A stretch of 64,000 nt of DNA, from the NCBI RefSeq assembly GCF_041431135.1, contig NZ_CP107799.1, forward strand, positions 9,750,501 through 9,814,500. The letters are read 5' to 3'. The position numbers and the translations under genes are program-made. Origin of the DNA: Streptomyces sp. NBC_00554. Its GTDB lineage: Bacteria; Actinomycetota; Actinomycetes; Streptomycetales; Streptomycetaceae. Under the pieces are notes generated by a model. The model was given only the letters and a program-made list of their open reading frames with translations, ran no database searches and had not been told where the DNA came from. Below, one piece after another: positions 43,027-51,345 of this stretch. Positions within the stretch are counted from its first letter, which is position 1. Each line of letters opens with the position of its first letter.

Positions 43027-43768
43027 CCAGCTCCCGTGCCCGTCCCACGGCCTCGCGTACGGGGCCCCGGTGCACGGGACCATGCCCGGGGGCCAGGACA
43101 TCCGCGGCAAGGACCTCGATGTCCGCCAGCGATGCGTAGGCCTGCTCGCGCTCGGCGTCGAACATCGCGGGCAGGAGCTGCGGACCCCGTACCCGTGACG
43201 TGGGGTGGGCGCTGACCAGCGCGTCGCCGGAGATCAGGATCCCGGCGTCCGGGAGGTGGAACACGCAGTGCCCCGCCGTATGACCGGGCGTGTGCACCGG
43301 GACCGGACGGCCGGGCAGATCCAGCGGGCCCTTCCCGGGAAACGGCTCGGGCCTGGTCATCCGGACGTCCTTCTTGCCGCCCGACTTGATGGCGTGCAGC
43401 GCCCACGGCAGTACACCCGGGCGCCACGCCTGGCCCAGCACCTGGCCGACACTCACCTGGTGCAGGAACTCCCGGCGCGCGTGCGGCAGTTCGGCCTCGT
43501 GCAGGTACACGGGGATGCCGAACGTGCTGCTGAGGTGTTCGGCCGAACCGAGGTGGTCGTTGTGCGCGTGCGTGATGAGGACGCCCGTGACGGCCTCGGG
43601 CGCGTGACCGAGAGCGTCCAGGGAGGCCAGGACCGCCTGACGGTCGCCGGGGTAACCCGTGTCGACCAGGGTGACGGCGTCCCCCTCGGTCAGGATCACC
43701 CAGTTCGTGTTGCTGCCGTGGACCAGATGAACTCCGGCAGCCACCTCCACCATCGCGCCGTCGCGCAT
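43019..43768 (-). CDS. MBL-fold metallo-hydrolase
   Basis: A 249-residue metallo-beta-lactamase-fold hydrolase. The metal motif is ITHAHNDHLGSAEH (HxHxDH) at about residues 74-87, followed by a later His in HTPGHTAGHCVFH and the Asp in ISGDALVS. The family includes glyoxalase II-like thioesterases, lactonases and general hydrolases; the sequence does not decide between them. The ATG at 43768 has GGGAG 6 bases upstream; a second in-frame ATG five codons in is possible. Its 3' end overlaps the MerR gene by 8 bases in convergent orientation. A beta-lactam role is not supported. Confidence 0.85.
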   Translation of the reverse strand: MRDGAMVEVAAGVHLVHGSNTNWVILTEGDAVTLVDTGYPGDRQAVLASLDALGHAPEAVTGVLITHAHNDHLGSAEHLSSTFGIPVYLHEAELPHARREFLHQVSVGQVLGQAWRPGVLPWALHAIKSGGKKDVRMTRPEPFPGKGPLDLPGRPVPVHTPGHTAGHCVFHLPDAGILISGDALVSAHPTSRVRGPQLLPAMFDAEREQAYASLADIEVLAADVLAPGHGPVHRGPVREAVGRARELAS

Positions 43769-43979
43769 GGCTCTCTCCCGACGTTTGAGATCTGTTCCGG
43801 CCGGAGTGCGGCCGTGTCACGTGGAAGGTATCGCGTGTTCCGGAGGGCGTGACGACGGCAGTTCAGCCGGTCTCCGGGTGCCTTCGCCGGAGGTGTTGGC
43901 CGAACGTGAACGGAAGTTGTGGTTCAGGGACTTGACGTGCTCGTGACGAGGCGCTGCCATATGGCGAGTCTCGTTGACT

Positions 43980-44001
43980 TTTGTTCGACTCTGCGAACAA
44001 A
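43980..44001. promoter_or_regulatory. Operator palindrome upstream of the alpha-galactosidase
   Basis: Perfect inverted repeat TTTGTTCG-N6-CGAACAAA, ending 19 bases before the ATG and 8 bases before the ribosome site. It is the right position for a repressor of a sugar-induced gene. No sugar-type regulator gene lies beside it. Confidence 0.6.
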
Positions 44002-44020
44002 CCGCTCAAGGGAGAGCCGC

Positions 44021-46027
44021 ATGTCCACTATTTCGAACACCGCGCGTCTCAGGCGTCTCTTGAGACGTGCGGTGGTCCAGTGTGCCGTCCTGTGTCTCGC
44101 CATCGCGGGGCTGGCCGGCCTGGGCCGGTCGGCCGAGCCGATCGCGGCCGAGCCGGCCGCCGTCAGCACCAACCAGATCGGGGTCAACCCCGCCCCGATG
44201 GGCTGGGCCTCCTGGAACAGCTTCGCGAGCATCATCGACTTCGACACGATCAAGGCCCAGGCCGACGCCCTCGTGTCCTCGGGAATGGCGGCCGCGGGCT
44301 ACAAGTACGTCAACATCGACGAGGGCTGGTGGGTGGGCACCCGCGACAGTGCCGGCAACATCACCGTCGACACCGAGCAGTGGCCCGGCGGGATGAAGGC
44401 CATCGCCGACTACATCCACAGCAAGGGCCTCAAGGCCGGGATCTACACCGACGCCGGCAAGAACGGCTGCGGCTACTACTACCCGACCCCGGACACCGTG
44501 CCCGCCGCGCCCAACACCGGTATGGAAGGGCACAACCAGCAGGACCTGGAGGCCTTCCAGAACTGGGGCTTCGACTTCGTCAAGGTCGACTGGTGCGGCG
44601 GTGACGCCGAGGGCCTCGACCAGGAGGCGACGTACAAGGCGATCAGCGCCGCCAACACCGCCGCGACCGCCGTCACCGGACGCTCGCTCGTGCTGTCGCT
44701 GTGCGAGTGGGGCACGGGCAATCCCTGGAACTGGGCGGCGGGCACCGGTGACATGTGGCGCACCAGCACCGACATCGTCTTCTGGCCCAGCAACCCGACG
44801 ATGTCGAGCATTCTGGCCAACTTCGACAAGTCCCTGCACCCCGCGGCCCAGCACACCGGCTACTACAACGACCCGGACATGATGACGGTCGGCATGACCG
44901 GTCTGAGCGCCGCGCAGAACCGCACCCATATGGGGCTGTGGGCGATCGCCGGCGCACCACTGCTCGCGGGCAACAACCTTGCCACCATGAGCGCTTCGAC
45001 CGCCTCGATCCTCACCAACCGCGAGGTCATCGCGATCGACCAGGACGCACGCGGCCTGCAGGGCGTCGAAGTCGCCGAGGACAGCACGGGGTTGCAGGTT
45101 TACAGCAAGATCCTCTCCGGCACCGGCAAGCGCGCGGTCCTGCTGCTGAACCGCACCTCCGCGGCGGCCAACATCACCGCCCGCTGGCAGGACTTGGGGC
45201 TGACCACGGCGTCGGCCGCGGTGCGTAACGTGTGGTCGGCGTCCAACGTCGGTTCGTACGCGACGAGTTACACCGCCGCGGTTCCCGCCGGGGAGGCCGT
45301 CCTGCTCACCGTCTCCGGCACGGAGGGCGCCGGGACGACGTACGAGGACACCACCACGGCCACGACGCCGACGTTCACCGGCGTCACCGCCGCCAACGCG
45401 GGCACGAAGCTGATCGACGTCACCTACGCCAACTCCGGTACCACGGCCCGCAAGGCGACCTTCAAGGTCAACGACCAGTACACGCAGACGCTCTCCCTGC
45501 CACCCACCGGTTCGGCGACCACGTACCGCACGGTCTCCGTCCTGGCGCAGCTGGCGAAGGGGTCGAACACGCTGGCCTTCGGGACATCCGGGACCGCGCC
45601 CGACATCGACGCCGTGGCCGTCCGCGCCATCCCGGGCACCAACGGCACGGCGATCGTCGGCACCGGCTCCGGGCGCTGCCTCGACTTCTTCAAGAGCACC
45701 ATCACCAACAACACCCAGGCCGAACTCTGGGACTGCGGCGGAGGCCAGAACCAGACGTTCACGTACACCTCGCGCGGTGAACTCGTCGTGTACGGCAACA
45801 AGTGCCTCGACGCCTACAACAGCGGAACCGCCAACGGCACCCGCGTCGTCATCTGGGACTGCCACGGCGGCACCAACCAGAAGTGGACGATCAACGCCAA
45901 CGGCACCATCACCAACAACGTCTCGGGGCTGTGCCTCGACGCCATCAGCAACGGCACCGCCAACGGCACGCTGATCGACCTGTGGACGTGCAACGGGGGA
46001 GCGAACCAGCAGTGGACCCGCAACTGA
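44021..46027 (+). CDS. Secreted GH27 alpha-galactosidase with ricin-type lectin domain
   Basis: A 668-residue exported glycosidase. A signal peptide covers residues 1-45. The GH27 barrel has PMGWASWNSF, the nucleophile Asp190 in FVKVDWCGG and the acid/base Asp251 in MWRTSTDIV. A beta-domain follows, then an Ig/CBM-like region (about 435-545) and a C-terminal ricin B trefoil (about 550-668) with QNQTF, NQKW and NQQW repeats. It should release alpha-galactose from plant oligosaccharides or galactomannan outside the cell, with the lectin domain holding the substrate. The start at 44021 has GGGAG and lies just past a perfect palindrome likely to be a repressor site. Confidence 0.92.
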   Translation: MSTISNTARLRRLLRRAVVQCAVLCLAIAGLAGLGRSAEPIAAEPAAVSTNQIGVNPAPMGWASWNSFASIIDFDTIKAQADALVSSGMAAAGYKYVNIDEGWWVGTRDSAGNITVDTEQWPGGMKAIADYIHSKGLKAGIYTDAGKNGCGYYYPTPDTVPAAPNTGMEGHNQQDLEAFQNWGFDFVKVDWCGGDAEGLDQEATYKAISAANTAATAVTGRSLVLSLCEWGTGNPWNWAAGTGDMWRTSTDIVFWPSNPTMSSILANFDKSLHPAAQHTGYYNDPDMMTVGMTGLSAAQNRTHMGLWAIAGAPLLAGNNLATMSASTASILTNREVIAIDQDARGLQGVEVAEDSTGLQVYSKILSGTGKRAVLLLNRTSAAANITARWQDLGLTTASAAVRNVWSASNVGSYATSYTAAVPAGEAVLLTVSGTEGAGTTYEDTTTATTPTFTGVTAANAGTKLIDVTYANSGTTARKATFKVNDQYTQTLSLPPTGSATTYRTVSVLAQLAKGSNTLAFGTSGTAPDIDAVAVRAIPGTNGTAIVGTGSGRCLDFFKSTITNNTQAELWDCGGGQNQTFTYTSRGELVVYGNKCLDAYNSGTANGTRVVIWDCHGGTNQKWTINANGTITNNVSGLCLDAISNGTANGTLIDLWTCNGGANQQWTRN

Positions 46028-46185
46028 CCGGCCGCTGACCTCGGCATATCCGGTACCGCGGGGCGGACGGCCATGGTGGACGAGCATGGTCAACAATTGT
46101 GCGTCACATCTTGCTGACAACCTGGGTGGCCGGTTACGGTCACCGCCAGGACACCGCACGAGCCGCCCGCCCCGCATCACCCGTC

Positions 46186-46590
46186 TCAGCCCATCTGGTC
46201 CTGAGCCGAGAGGTGCTCCACCGTCACGCCCGTCTCGGTGAACGTACGCGTCACGATCCCCGACGTGTAGACCCACAGGATGCGCAGAGGACTGTCACCG
46301 ACATTCCTGAAGAGATGAGGAATCGGTGACGGAACGTAGGTGGTGTCGAACTGCTCCAGCTTGGTCACCTCACCGTCGACCACGACCTCCGCCTCGCCTT
46401 CGAGGATCGTCACGTGCTCATCGCAGTTGTGCGAGTGCATAGGGGCCCCGGAACCGACCGGGTACACGCTCATCCCGCTGGTGATGCGGTTCTCCCCGCC
46501 CGCCGACGTCGTGGTGATCAGCGGCGTCGTGACAACGGCGCCGCCTCGGTCGAGCCGGCGGACGGACGCGGCCTTGATGATCGTGCTCAC
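46186..46590 (-). CDS. Cupin-domain protein
   Basis: A 134-residue single-domain cupin. Metal-ligand motif 1 is MHSHNCDEHVTILEGEAEV (HxH...E/H) and motif 2 includes VPSPIPHLFRNVG. Small cupins are isomerases, epimerases, oxygenases or binding proteins; nothing here picks one. The start is GTG at 46590, with AAAGGAA upstream on that strand. It diverges from the carboxymuconolactone decarboxylase-like gene across 202 bases. That gap contains a TGCA-type palindrome matching other promoters of the downstream catabolic cluster, so it may belong to the same regulon. Confidence 0.82.
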   Translation of the reverse strand: MSTIIKAASVRRLDRGGAVVTTPLITTTSAGGENRITSGMSVYPVGSGAPMHSHNCDEHVTILEGEAEVVVDGEVTKLEQFDTTYVPSPIPHLFRNVGDSPLRILWVYTSGIVTRTFTETGVTVEHLSAQDQMG

Positions 46591-46667
46591 TCGGAGTTCC
46601 TTTCCAGTTCACGGTGGTGCACTGAACGACGTTAGGTCGCGTCCCCGTGAATGGGTGCCCTCCGGCG

Positions 46668-46684
46668 TGCAGGTTTACCTTGCA
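46668..46684. promoter_or_regulatory. Candidate LysR box 1
   Basis: GCAG-N7-TTGC with flanking T and A, giving TGCA at both ends of an imperfect 17-bp palindrome. It lies 109 bases upstream of the CMD gene, with the cupin gene on the other side. One base differs from the GCAA-N7-TTGC consensus of the cluster. Confidence 0.45.
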
Positions 46685-46792
46685 TTCCGAGGTGGGTGAG
46701 CTTCTCGAACCCGGCTGTACCGTCGGCGGCGTCGCACGGCTTCCCAGTACGTGCCTGAAACACGCCGGAAAGAAAAGGCAGGTATCGGCCAC

Positions 46793-47386
46793 ATGAGGCT
46801 CCCCGTTCTCACCGATGACGAGATGGATCCGCGCCAGCAGGAACTGGCCGCCCGCATCGCCGGCCGGCGCGGCGCCGTACGCGGCCCGTTCCGGGTCTGG
46901 CTGCACAGCCCGGAGATGTGTGAACGCGCGGAGTCCCTCGGTGCCTTCGCCCGCTTCGACTGCAGCCTCCCCAAGCACCTGCGTGAACTCACGCTGCTGA
47001 TGGCCGCCCGGAACTGGGACGCGCAGTACTCCTGGAACGCGCATGTGCACCAGGCGATCGAGGCCGGCATCCCGGAGGCCGCGGTCAAGGCCGTCGCCGA
47101 GAAGCGCGAGGCGGTCTTCGACAGCGAAGCGGACCAGGCCTTCTACCAGTTCTGCAGGGAGATCCTGGAGGACCACTTCGTCTCCGACGAGACCTTCGCC
47201 CGAGCACACGAGCACTTCGGTTCCAAGGGCCTGGTCGACACCATCGGCGCGCTCGGCAACTTCACCATGCTCGGCATGTGTCTGAACACCTTCCAGGTGG
47301 ACCTGCAGGCCGACAAGGAACCCCCGTTCCCGGACATCCGCGGCTACGGGCGTGTCGCTTCCGACGCCGACCGGCCGCAGCCGTGA
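46793..47386 (+). CDS. Carboxymuconolactone decarboxylase-family protein
   Basis: A 197-residue protein of the AhpD/CMD superfamily. The core SWNAHVHQAIEAGIPEAAVK (about residues 82-101) has the His and the AGI motif of gamma-carboxymuconolactone decarboxylases, but not the CxxC of AhpD, so a redox role is unlikely. The ATG at 46793 is used. It heads a transcript into the ABC transporter genes: the ATPase starts 39 bases after its stop. In this catabolic cluster it could decarboxylate or isomerise a ring-cleavage product; the substrate is unknown. Confidence 0.83.
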   Translation: MRLPVLTDDEMDPRQQELAARIAGRRGAVRGPFRVWLHSPEMCERAESLGAFARFDCSLPKHLRELTLLMAARNWDAQYSWNAHVHQAIEAGIPEAAVKAVAEKREAVFDSEADQAFYQFCREILEDHFVSDETFARAHEHFGSKGLVDTIGALGNFTMLGMCLNTFQVDLQADKEPPFPDIRGYGRVASDADRPQP

Positions 47387-47424
47387 CAGCCCCGACCGCC
47401 CGGAACACGCAGGGAGGTACCGCC

Positions 47425-48966
47425 GTGACCCCCAGGAAACCGGTCGCGCCCATCGCCACCGACGGTGCCGGCTCGGCACCCGAGGCCGTGCTCCGCGTAC
47501 GAGGCGTCACCAAGAACTTCGGCGGAGCGGCCGCGCTCAAGGGCGTCGACCTCGACCTCTACCCCGGCGAGATCCACGCGCTGATGGGCATGAACGGAGC
47601 CGGCAAGTCGACGCTGGTGCAGATCCTCTCCGGGGTCCACCAGGCCGACGGCGGCACCATCGAGGTCAACGGGCAGACGCAGTCCGGACTCACCGTGCGC
47701 AAGGCCCGCCGGCTCGGCATCGCCTGCGTGCCTCAGCGCCGGGAACTGGCGATGGGTCTGACCGTCGCCGAGAACGTCATGCTGGGCGATCTCCCCACCC
47801 GACGCGGGACCGTGCACTGGAAGGCGGTCAAGAGCGAGGCGCGGAAGGCGCTGTCCGGACTCGGTATCGACATCGACGTGGAGCGGGCGGCCGGTTCACT
47901 CACCGTCGCCGAACAGACCATGGTCGAGGTGGCCCGCGAGGTCCGCCGCGGCGGCCGGATCCTGATCCTCGACGAGCCGACCGCCTGTCTGAGTGCGGAG
48001 GCCGCCAACCAGATCCGCGCTCTGGTGCGGACCCTGCGCGACGACGGCGTCGCCGTCGTCTACATCTCGCACTACATCGACGAGGTCATGGCCGTCGCCG
48101 ACCGCCTCACCGTCCTGCGGGACGGGGGAGTGGTGCGCAGTGCACCGGCCGCGGAGATGGACCAGGCAGGGCTCGTACGGAGCATGGTCGGCCGGGATGT
48201 GGTCTCGCAGCGACCCGAGCGCCCCGCTCCGAAGGACGAAGCCGGTCTCGTCGTACAGGGTCTGAGCCACGGCCGGGCCATCCAGGACTTCACCGTCGAG
48301 GTGCGCCGGGGCGAGATCGTCGCCGTCCTCGGACCCGCGGGTGACGCGCAGTCGCGGCTGTTCGACCTGCTGTCCGGCCGGCAGCGCCCGGACGCCGGTG
48401 AACTGCACGTCGACGGCAGGTCCGTGCCCTTCGGCCGGGTCGCGGCCTCGCTCGCCAGTGGTCTGCGCTGTGTCACGGGTGACCGCCGCAGCCTGGGGCT
48501 CGTCCAGGGCATGTCGCTTGACGAGAACCTGATGCTGGCCGACGACCGCTTCGCGCGCCGCAGGCTGCACCGCCGTACCGAACTCGCCCGCCGCGCCGCG
48601 CCCCGGCGCAGCAGCTACGGAGTGGTCGCCCTCGCCGGAAACCCGCCGGTGGGCGCGCTGTCCGGCGGCAACCAGCAGAAGGTCCTGCTGGGCAAGTGGC
48701 TGGAGACCGAGCCGGTCGCCTGCTTCCTCGAAGACCCCACCAACGGGGTGGACGTCGCGGCCATGGCCGACATCCACACCCTGGTCGACGACCTCGCCTC
48801 ACGCGGCGTGGCCGTACTGCTCGCCTCCTCCTCCGCCGAGGAAGTCATGCGCCTCGCCGACCGTGTCGTCGTCGTCAGCGCGGGGCGCGCGGTCGCCGAA
48901 CACGCCATCACCGACATCACCCGCGACGAACTCGTCGCCACCGCCCTCGGAGGTCAACCCCAGTGA
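47425..48966 (+). CDS. Sugar-type ABC transporter ATP-binding protein (RbsA/MglA family)
   Basis: A 513-residue protein with two fused ATPase domains. The first has Walker A GMNGAGKST, an LTVAEQTMVEVAREV signature and Walker B ILILDEPTACL. The second has a degenerate Walker A (LGPAGDAQSRL, no Lys) but a full LSGGNQQKVLLGKWL signature, as in RbsA/MglA. The GTG at 47425 has AGGGAGG 7 bases upstream and is preferred to the GTG overlapping the previous stop. It powers import by the permease encoded next (GTGA overlap). The transporter class usually carries pentoses, hexoses, inositol or autoinducer-like compounds. Confidence 0.9.
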   Translation: MTPRKPVAPIATDGAGSAPEAVLRVRGVTKNFGGAAALKGVDLDLYPGEIHALMGMNGAGKSTLVQILSGVHQADGGTIEVNGQTQSGLTVRKARRLGIACVPQRRELAMGLTVAENVMLGDLPTRRGTVHWKAVKSEARKALSGLGIDIDVERAAGSLTVAEQTMVEVAREVRRGGRILILDEPTACLSAEAANQIRALVRTLRDDGVAVVYISHYIDEVMAVADRLTVLRDGGVVRSAPAAEMDQAGLVRSMVGRDVVSQRPERPAPKDEAGLVVQGLSHGRAIQDFTVEVRRGEIVAVLGPAGDAQSRLFDLLSGRQRPDAGELHVDGRSVPFGRVAASLASGLRCVTGDRRSLGLVQGMSLDENLMLADDRFARRRLHRRTELARRAAPRRSSYGVVALAGNPPVGALSGGNQQKVLLGKWLETEPVACFLEDPTNGVDVAAMADIHTLVDDLASRGVAVLLASSSAEEVMRLADRVVVVSAGRAVAEHAITDITRDELVATALGGQPQ

Positions 48967-49985
48967 GCCTCAAGACCCCCTCCGCCTCCCCGGACGCCGT
49001 GGCCGACTCGCCCTCGCCCGAGCGCACCGCGACCCGCCTGACTCCCCAGGCCCTGCTGCGGATCCCGCACGGCGGACTGATCGTCGTCCTCGTCCTGGTG
49101 GCGCTGTTCACCGCCCTCCAGGCGGACTCCTTCACCACCTCCCAGAACCTGATCAACGTGCTGCGGCAGATCAGCGTGACCGCGGTGATCGCCGGCGGGC
49201 TCACCCTGCTGATGACCGCCGGGGGCATGGACTTCTCCATGGGCAGCAACGCGGCCGTCGCCGTGTCGGTGGGCGCGACCCTGCTGCACAGCGGCCAGTC
49301 CACGTTCGTCACCGTGGTCCTCTGCCTGCTGCTCGCCACCGCGATAGGCCTGGTCAACGGCTTGGTGGTGACCTACACCAAGGTCGCTCCGTTCGTCGCC
49401 ACCCTCGCGTCCGCGATGCTCCTGGACGGCGTCGCCCTGCTGGTCCTCAACGGCGAGAGCGTCACCATCGGCGACAAGATGTCCGCGCTGGGCAACTCCA
49501 AGTTCCTCGGCCTCCCGTACCTGCTGATCGTGGCCCTGCTGGTGCTCGTGGCGATCGGTCTGGTCATGCGGTTCACCACCTTCGGCCGCGACGCCTTCGC
49601 GATGGGCGGCAACGAGCACGTGGCCCGGCTGAGCGGCATCAACGTCTCCGGACGCAAGCTCGCCCTGTACGCGCTCGCCGGCGGCCTGGCGGGCCTGGCC
49701 GGGCTGATGCTGCTCTCCCGGCTCGGTGCCGCCGCCCCGAACACCGGCGGACTGCAGACCCAGCTGACGGCCGTCGCCGCGGTGGTCATCGGCGGCACCT
49801 CGCTCGCCGGCGGCCGCGGCACCGTCGTGGGAACCGCCCTCGGCGCGGTACTGCTCGGTGTCGTCGCCAACGCCCTCAACCTGCTCGAGGTCAACAGCTA
49901 CTACCAGTACGTCGTGACCGGCGGGGTGCTGCTCGTCGCCGCCATCGTCAACGAGTTCCAGCGCAAGTCCGAGCCGGGCCACTAG
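48963..49985 (+). CDS. Sugar-type ABC transporter permease (RbsC family)
   Basis: A 340-residue permease with a 40-residue cytoplasmic start and about 8-10 membrane helices. Family blocks are LTLLMTAGGMDFSMGSNAAV near residue 80, FGRDAFAMGGNEHVARLSGI near 215 and AVVIGGTSLAGGRGTVVGT near 275, the last contacting the ATPase. The GTG start overlaps the ATPase stop (GTGA), so the two are translationally coupled. It forms a homodimer channel with the RbsA-like ATPase and receives substrate from the lipoprotein encoded 158 bases downstream. Confidence 0.92.
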   Translation: MSLKTPSASPDAVADSPSPERTATRLTPQALLRIPHGGLIVVLVLVALFTALQADSFTTSQNLINVLRQISVTAVIAGGLTLLMTAGGMDFSMGSNAAVAVSVGATLLHSGQSTFVTVVLCLLLATAIGLVNGLVVTYTKVAPFVATLASAMLLDGVALLVLNGESVTIGDKMSALGNSKFLGLPYLLIVALLVLVAIGLVMRFTTFGRDAFAMGGNEHVARLSGINVSGRKLALYALAGGLAGLAGLMLLSRLGAAAPNTGGLQTQLTAVAAVVIGGTSLAGGRGTVVGTALGAVLLGVVANALNLLEVNSYYQYVVTGGVLLVAAIVNEFQRKSEPGH

Positions 49986-50143
49986 CGCCGCGTCAGGCCG
50001 TTCGGCGCCGGCGACCAGGGACGTCCGCCGGCGCAGCGCCGACCAGGAGCGCACATCGATTTTGCGCATCCCCCGCAGCTTTCGCGCGCCCCCACACCCG
50101 TGTCACCACCCTTCTCTTCAACGATGCAGGAAAGGCCAACCCC

Positions 50144-51142
50144 ATGAAGCCCACCGCCCGCTACCTCCCCCACGCTCGAAATCGCTCGCGCGGGGGGACC
50201 CCCATCGCCGCCGCGGCCTCCCTCGTCGGCGCCGCCGCGCTGGTCCTGTCCGGATGCGGCACGGAGAACGACAGCGGGGGCGCCGCCGAAGGCTCGGTCA
50301 CCCTCGGCTTCGTCAACGGCGCCAACACCAACTTCCACAGCTGTCTGCTGAAGGCCGTGCAGGCCACGGCCGAGACGGACGGGGTCAAGGTGTACTCGGC
50401 CAACTCCAAGCAGGACGCCGGGACCGAGCTGTCCAACATCGAGGACATGATCTCCCGCAATGTGGACGCGCTGATCGTCCAGACCGTCAACGTCGACGCC
50501 CTCGAGGGCGACATAGCCAAGGCCAAGGCCGCCGGTATCCCGATCTTCCTGACCTCCGTGGCCACGGACGACATGTCGGACGTCCTGGGCGTCGCCAAGG
50601 TCGACCTGAAGAAGGTCGGCGCCATGGACGCCGGCTGGATCGGGACGGACGCCGCCGGCAAGGACGTGAAGGTCGGCATCGTCGCGGGTGCCCCCGGCGC
50701 CGCCTCCGACCTGCTCGTGGGCGGCTTCAAGGCCGGCCTTCCGGCGAACGCCAAGGTGGTGGCCAACCAGCCCGGCATGTTCAACCCGGTCAAGGCCCAG
50801 GAGGTCGCCGAGAACATGATCCAGGCCAACCCCGACCTGGACTACGCCTTCGTCGCCAACGAGGAGATGGGCTTCGCCGTACGCAAGGCGTTCGACGCAG
50901 CCGGCGCAGAGGACGTCAAGATCGTGACCACCAACGGCACCGACGAGGGGCTGGCCGCCGTCAAGAGCGGGGACTTCTCCGCCACCGTGGCCAACTCGGC
51001 GATGACGATCGGCCAGACCGCGGTCAAGAACACGATCGCCCTGCTGGACAAGGACAAGGCAGTTGACAAAATTGCCAACATTCCTCTTCTCTTGGTCACC
51101 AAGGACAACTTGAGCGAGGCACCCCAGTACTGCCCCAAGTAG
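50144..51142 (+). CDS. Sugar-type ABC transporter substrate-binding lipoprotein
   Basis: A 332-residue lipoprotein with signal peptide and lipobox VLSGC (Cys38), then a periplasmic-binding-protein type I fold (GFVNGANTNFHSCLLKAV, AGTELSNIEDMISRNVDALI, ATDDMSDVLGVAKVD). It delivers the ligand to the RbsC/RbsA-like pair upstream. The ATG has CAGGAAAGG 8 bases before it. The signal peptide is odd: residues 7-22 are encoded by a CCCCC/GGGGG palindromic repeat similar to one found after the gene, so a repeat element seems to have become coding. The ligand is not evident. Confidence 0.9.
   Translation: MKPTARYLPHARNRSRGGTPIAAAASLVGAAALVLSGCGTENDSGGAAEGSVTLGFVNGANTNFHSCLLKAVQATAETDGVKVYSANSKQDAGTELSNIEDMISRNVDALIVQTVNVDALEGDIAKAKAAGIPIFLTSVATDDMSDVLGVAKVDLKKVGAMDAGWIGTDAAGKDVKVGIVAGAPGAASDLLVGGFKAGLPANAKVVANQPGMFNPVKAQEVAENMIQANPDLDYAFVANEEMGFAVRKAFDAAGAEDVKIVTTNGTDEGLAAVKSGDFSATVANSAMTIGQTAVKNTIALLDKDKAVDKIANIPLLLVTKDNLSEAPQYCPK
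50163..50207. repeat. Palindromic repeat, copy 1, inside a coding region
   Basis: CCTCCCCC at one side and GGGGGGACCCCCATC at the other enclose a CCCCC-a-CGC / GCG-c-GGGGG stem (50167-50175 with 50188-50196). It lies within the lipoprotein signal-peptide codons and shares both flanks with copy 2 at 51221-51264. Confidence 0.65.
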
Positions 51143-51220
51143 TCAGGGGCCCCATCAGGAAACGGTGCCTGTCTCACCGCGTCCGAGCCGCAATACTCGC
51201 CGCGCCGCAATGTTCCAGGT

Positions 51221-51264
51221 AGTGCCTCCCCCGCTCTCGGCTTCCCCTGAGCGGGGGACCCATC
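51221..51264. repeat. Palindromic repeat, copy 2, intergenic
   Basis: A perfect 9-bp stem CCCCCGCTC (51228-51236) with GAGCGGGGG (51249-51257), flanked by GCCT and ACCCATC as in copy 1. In RNA it would also serve as a terminator for the ABC transporter transcript. Confidence 0.65.
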
Positions 51265-51300
51265 AAGGAGATTCCGGCGGCGGGCGAACCCACGCACCCT

Positions 51301-51341
51301 CCCCCTCCGGTCTCGGGCTGACGGGAGGGGGTTTCCGGAGG
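51301..51341 (+). promoter_or_regulatory. Possible alternative RNA structure in the LysR leader
   Basis: CCCCCTCC (51301-51308) pairs with GGAGGGGG (51324-51331), a terminator-like stem followed by TTT. The overlapping CCTCCGG (51304-51310) is instead fully complementary to CCGGAGG (51335-51341), the LysR ribosome site. The two pairings exclude each other. Confidence 0.4.
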
Positions 51342-51345
51342 AAAC

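Noticed and set aside
44006..46276. 756-codon open frame antisense to the alpha-galactosidase, and similar long frames (28476-30638, 52211-54988, 16453-19083)
   Set aside because: They are shadows of GC-rich coding on the other strand or frame: repetitive Arg/Gly/Ala-rich translations with no domains, while the overlapping frames have clear families.
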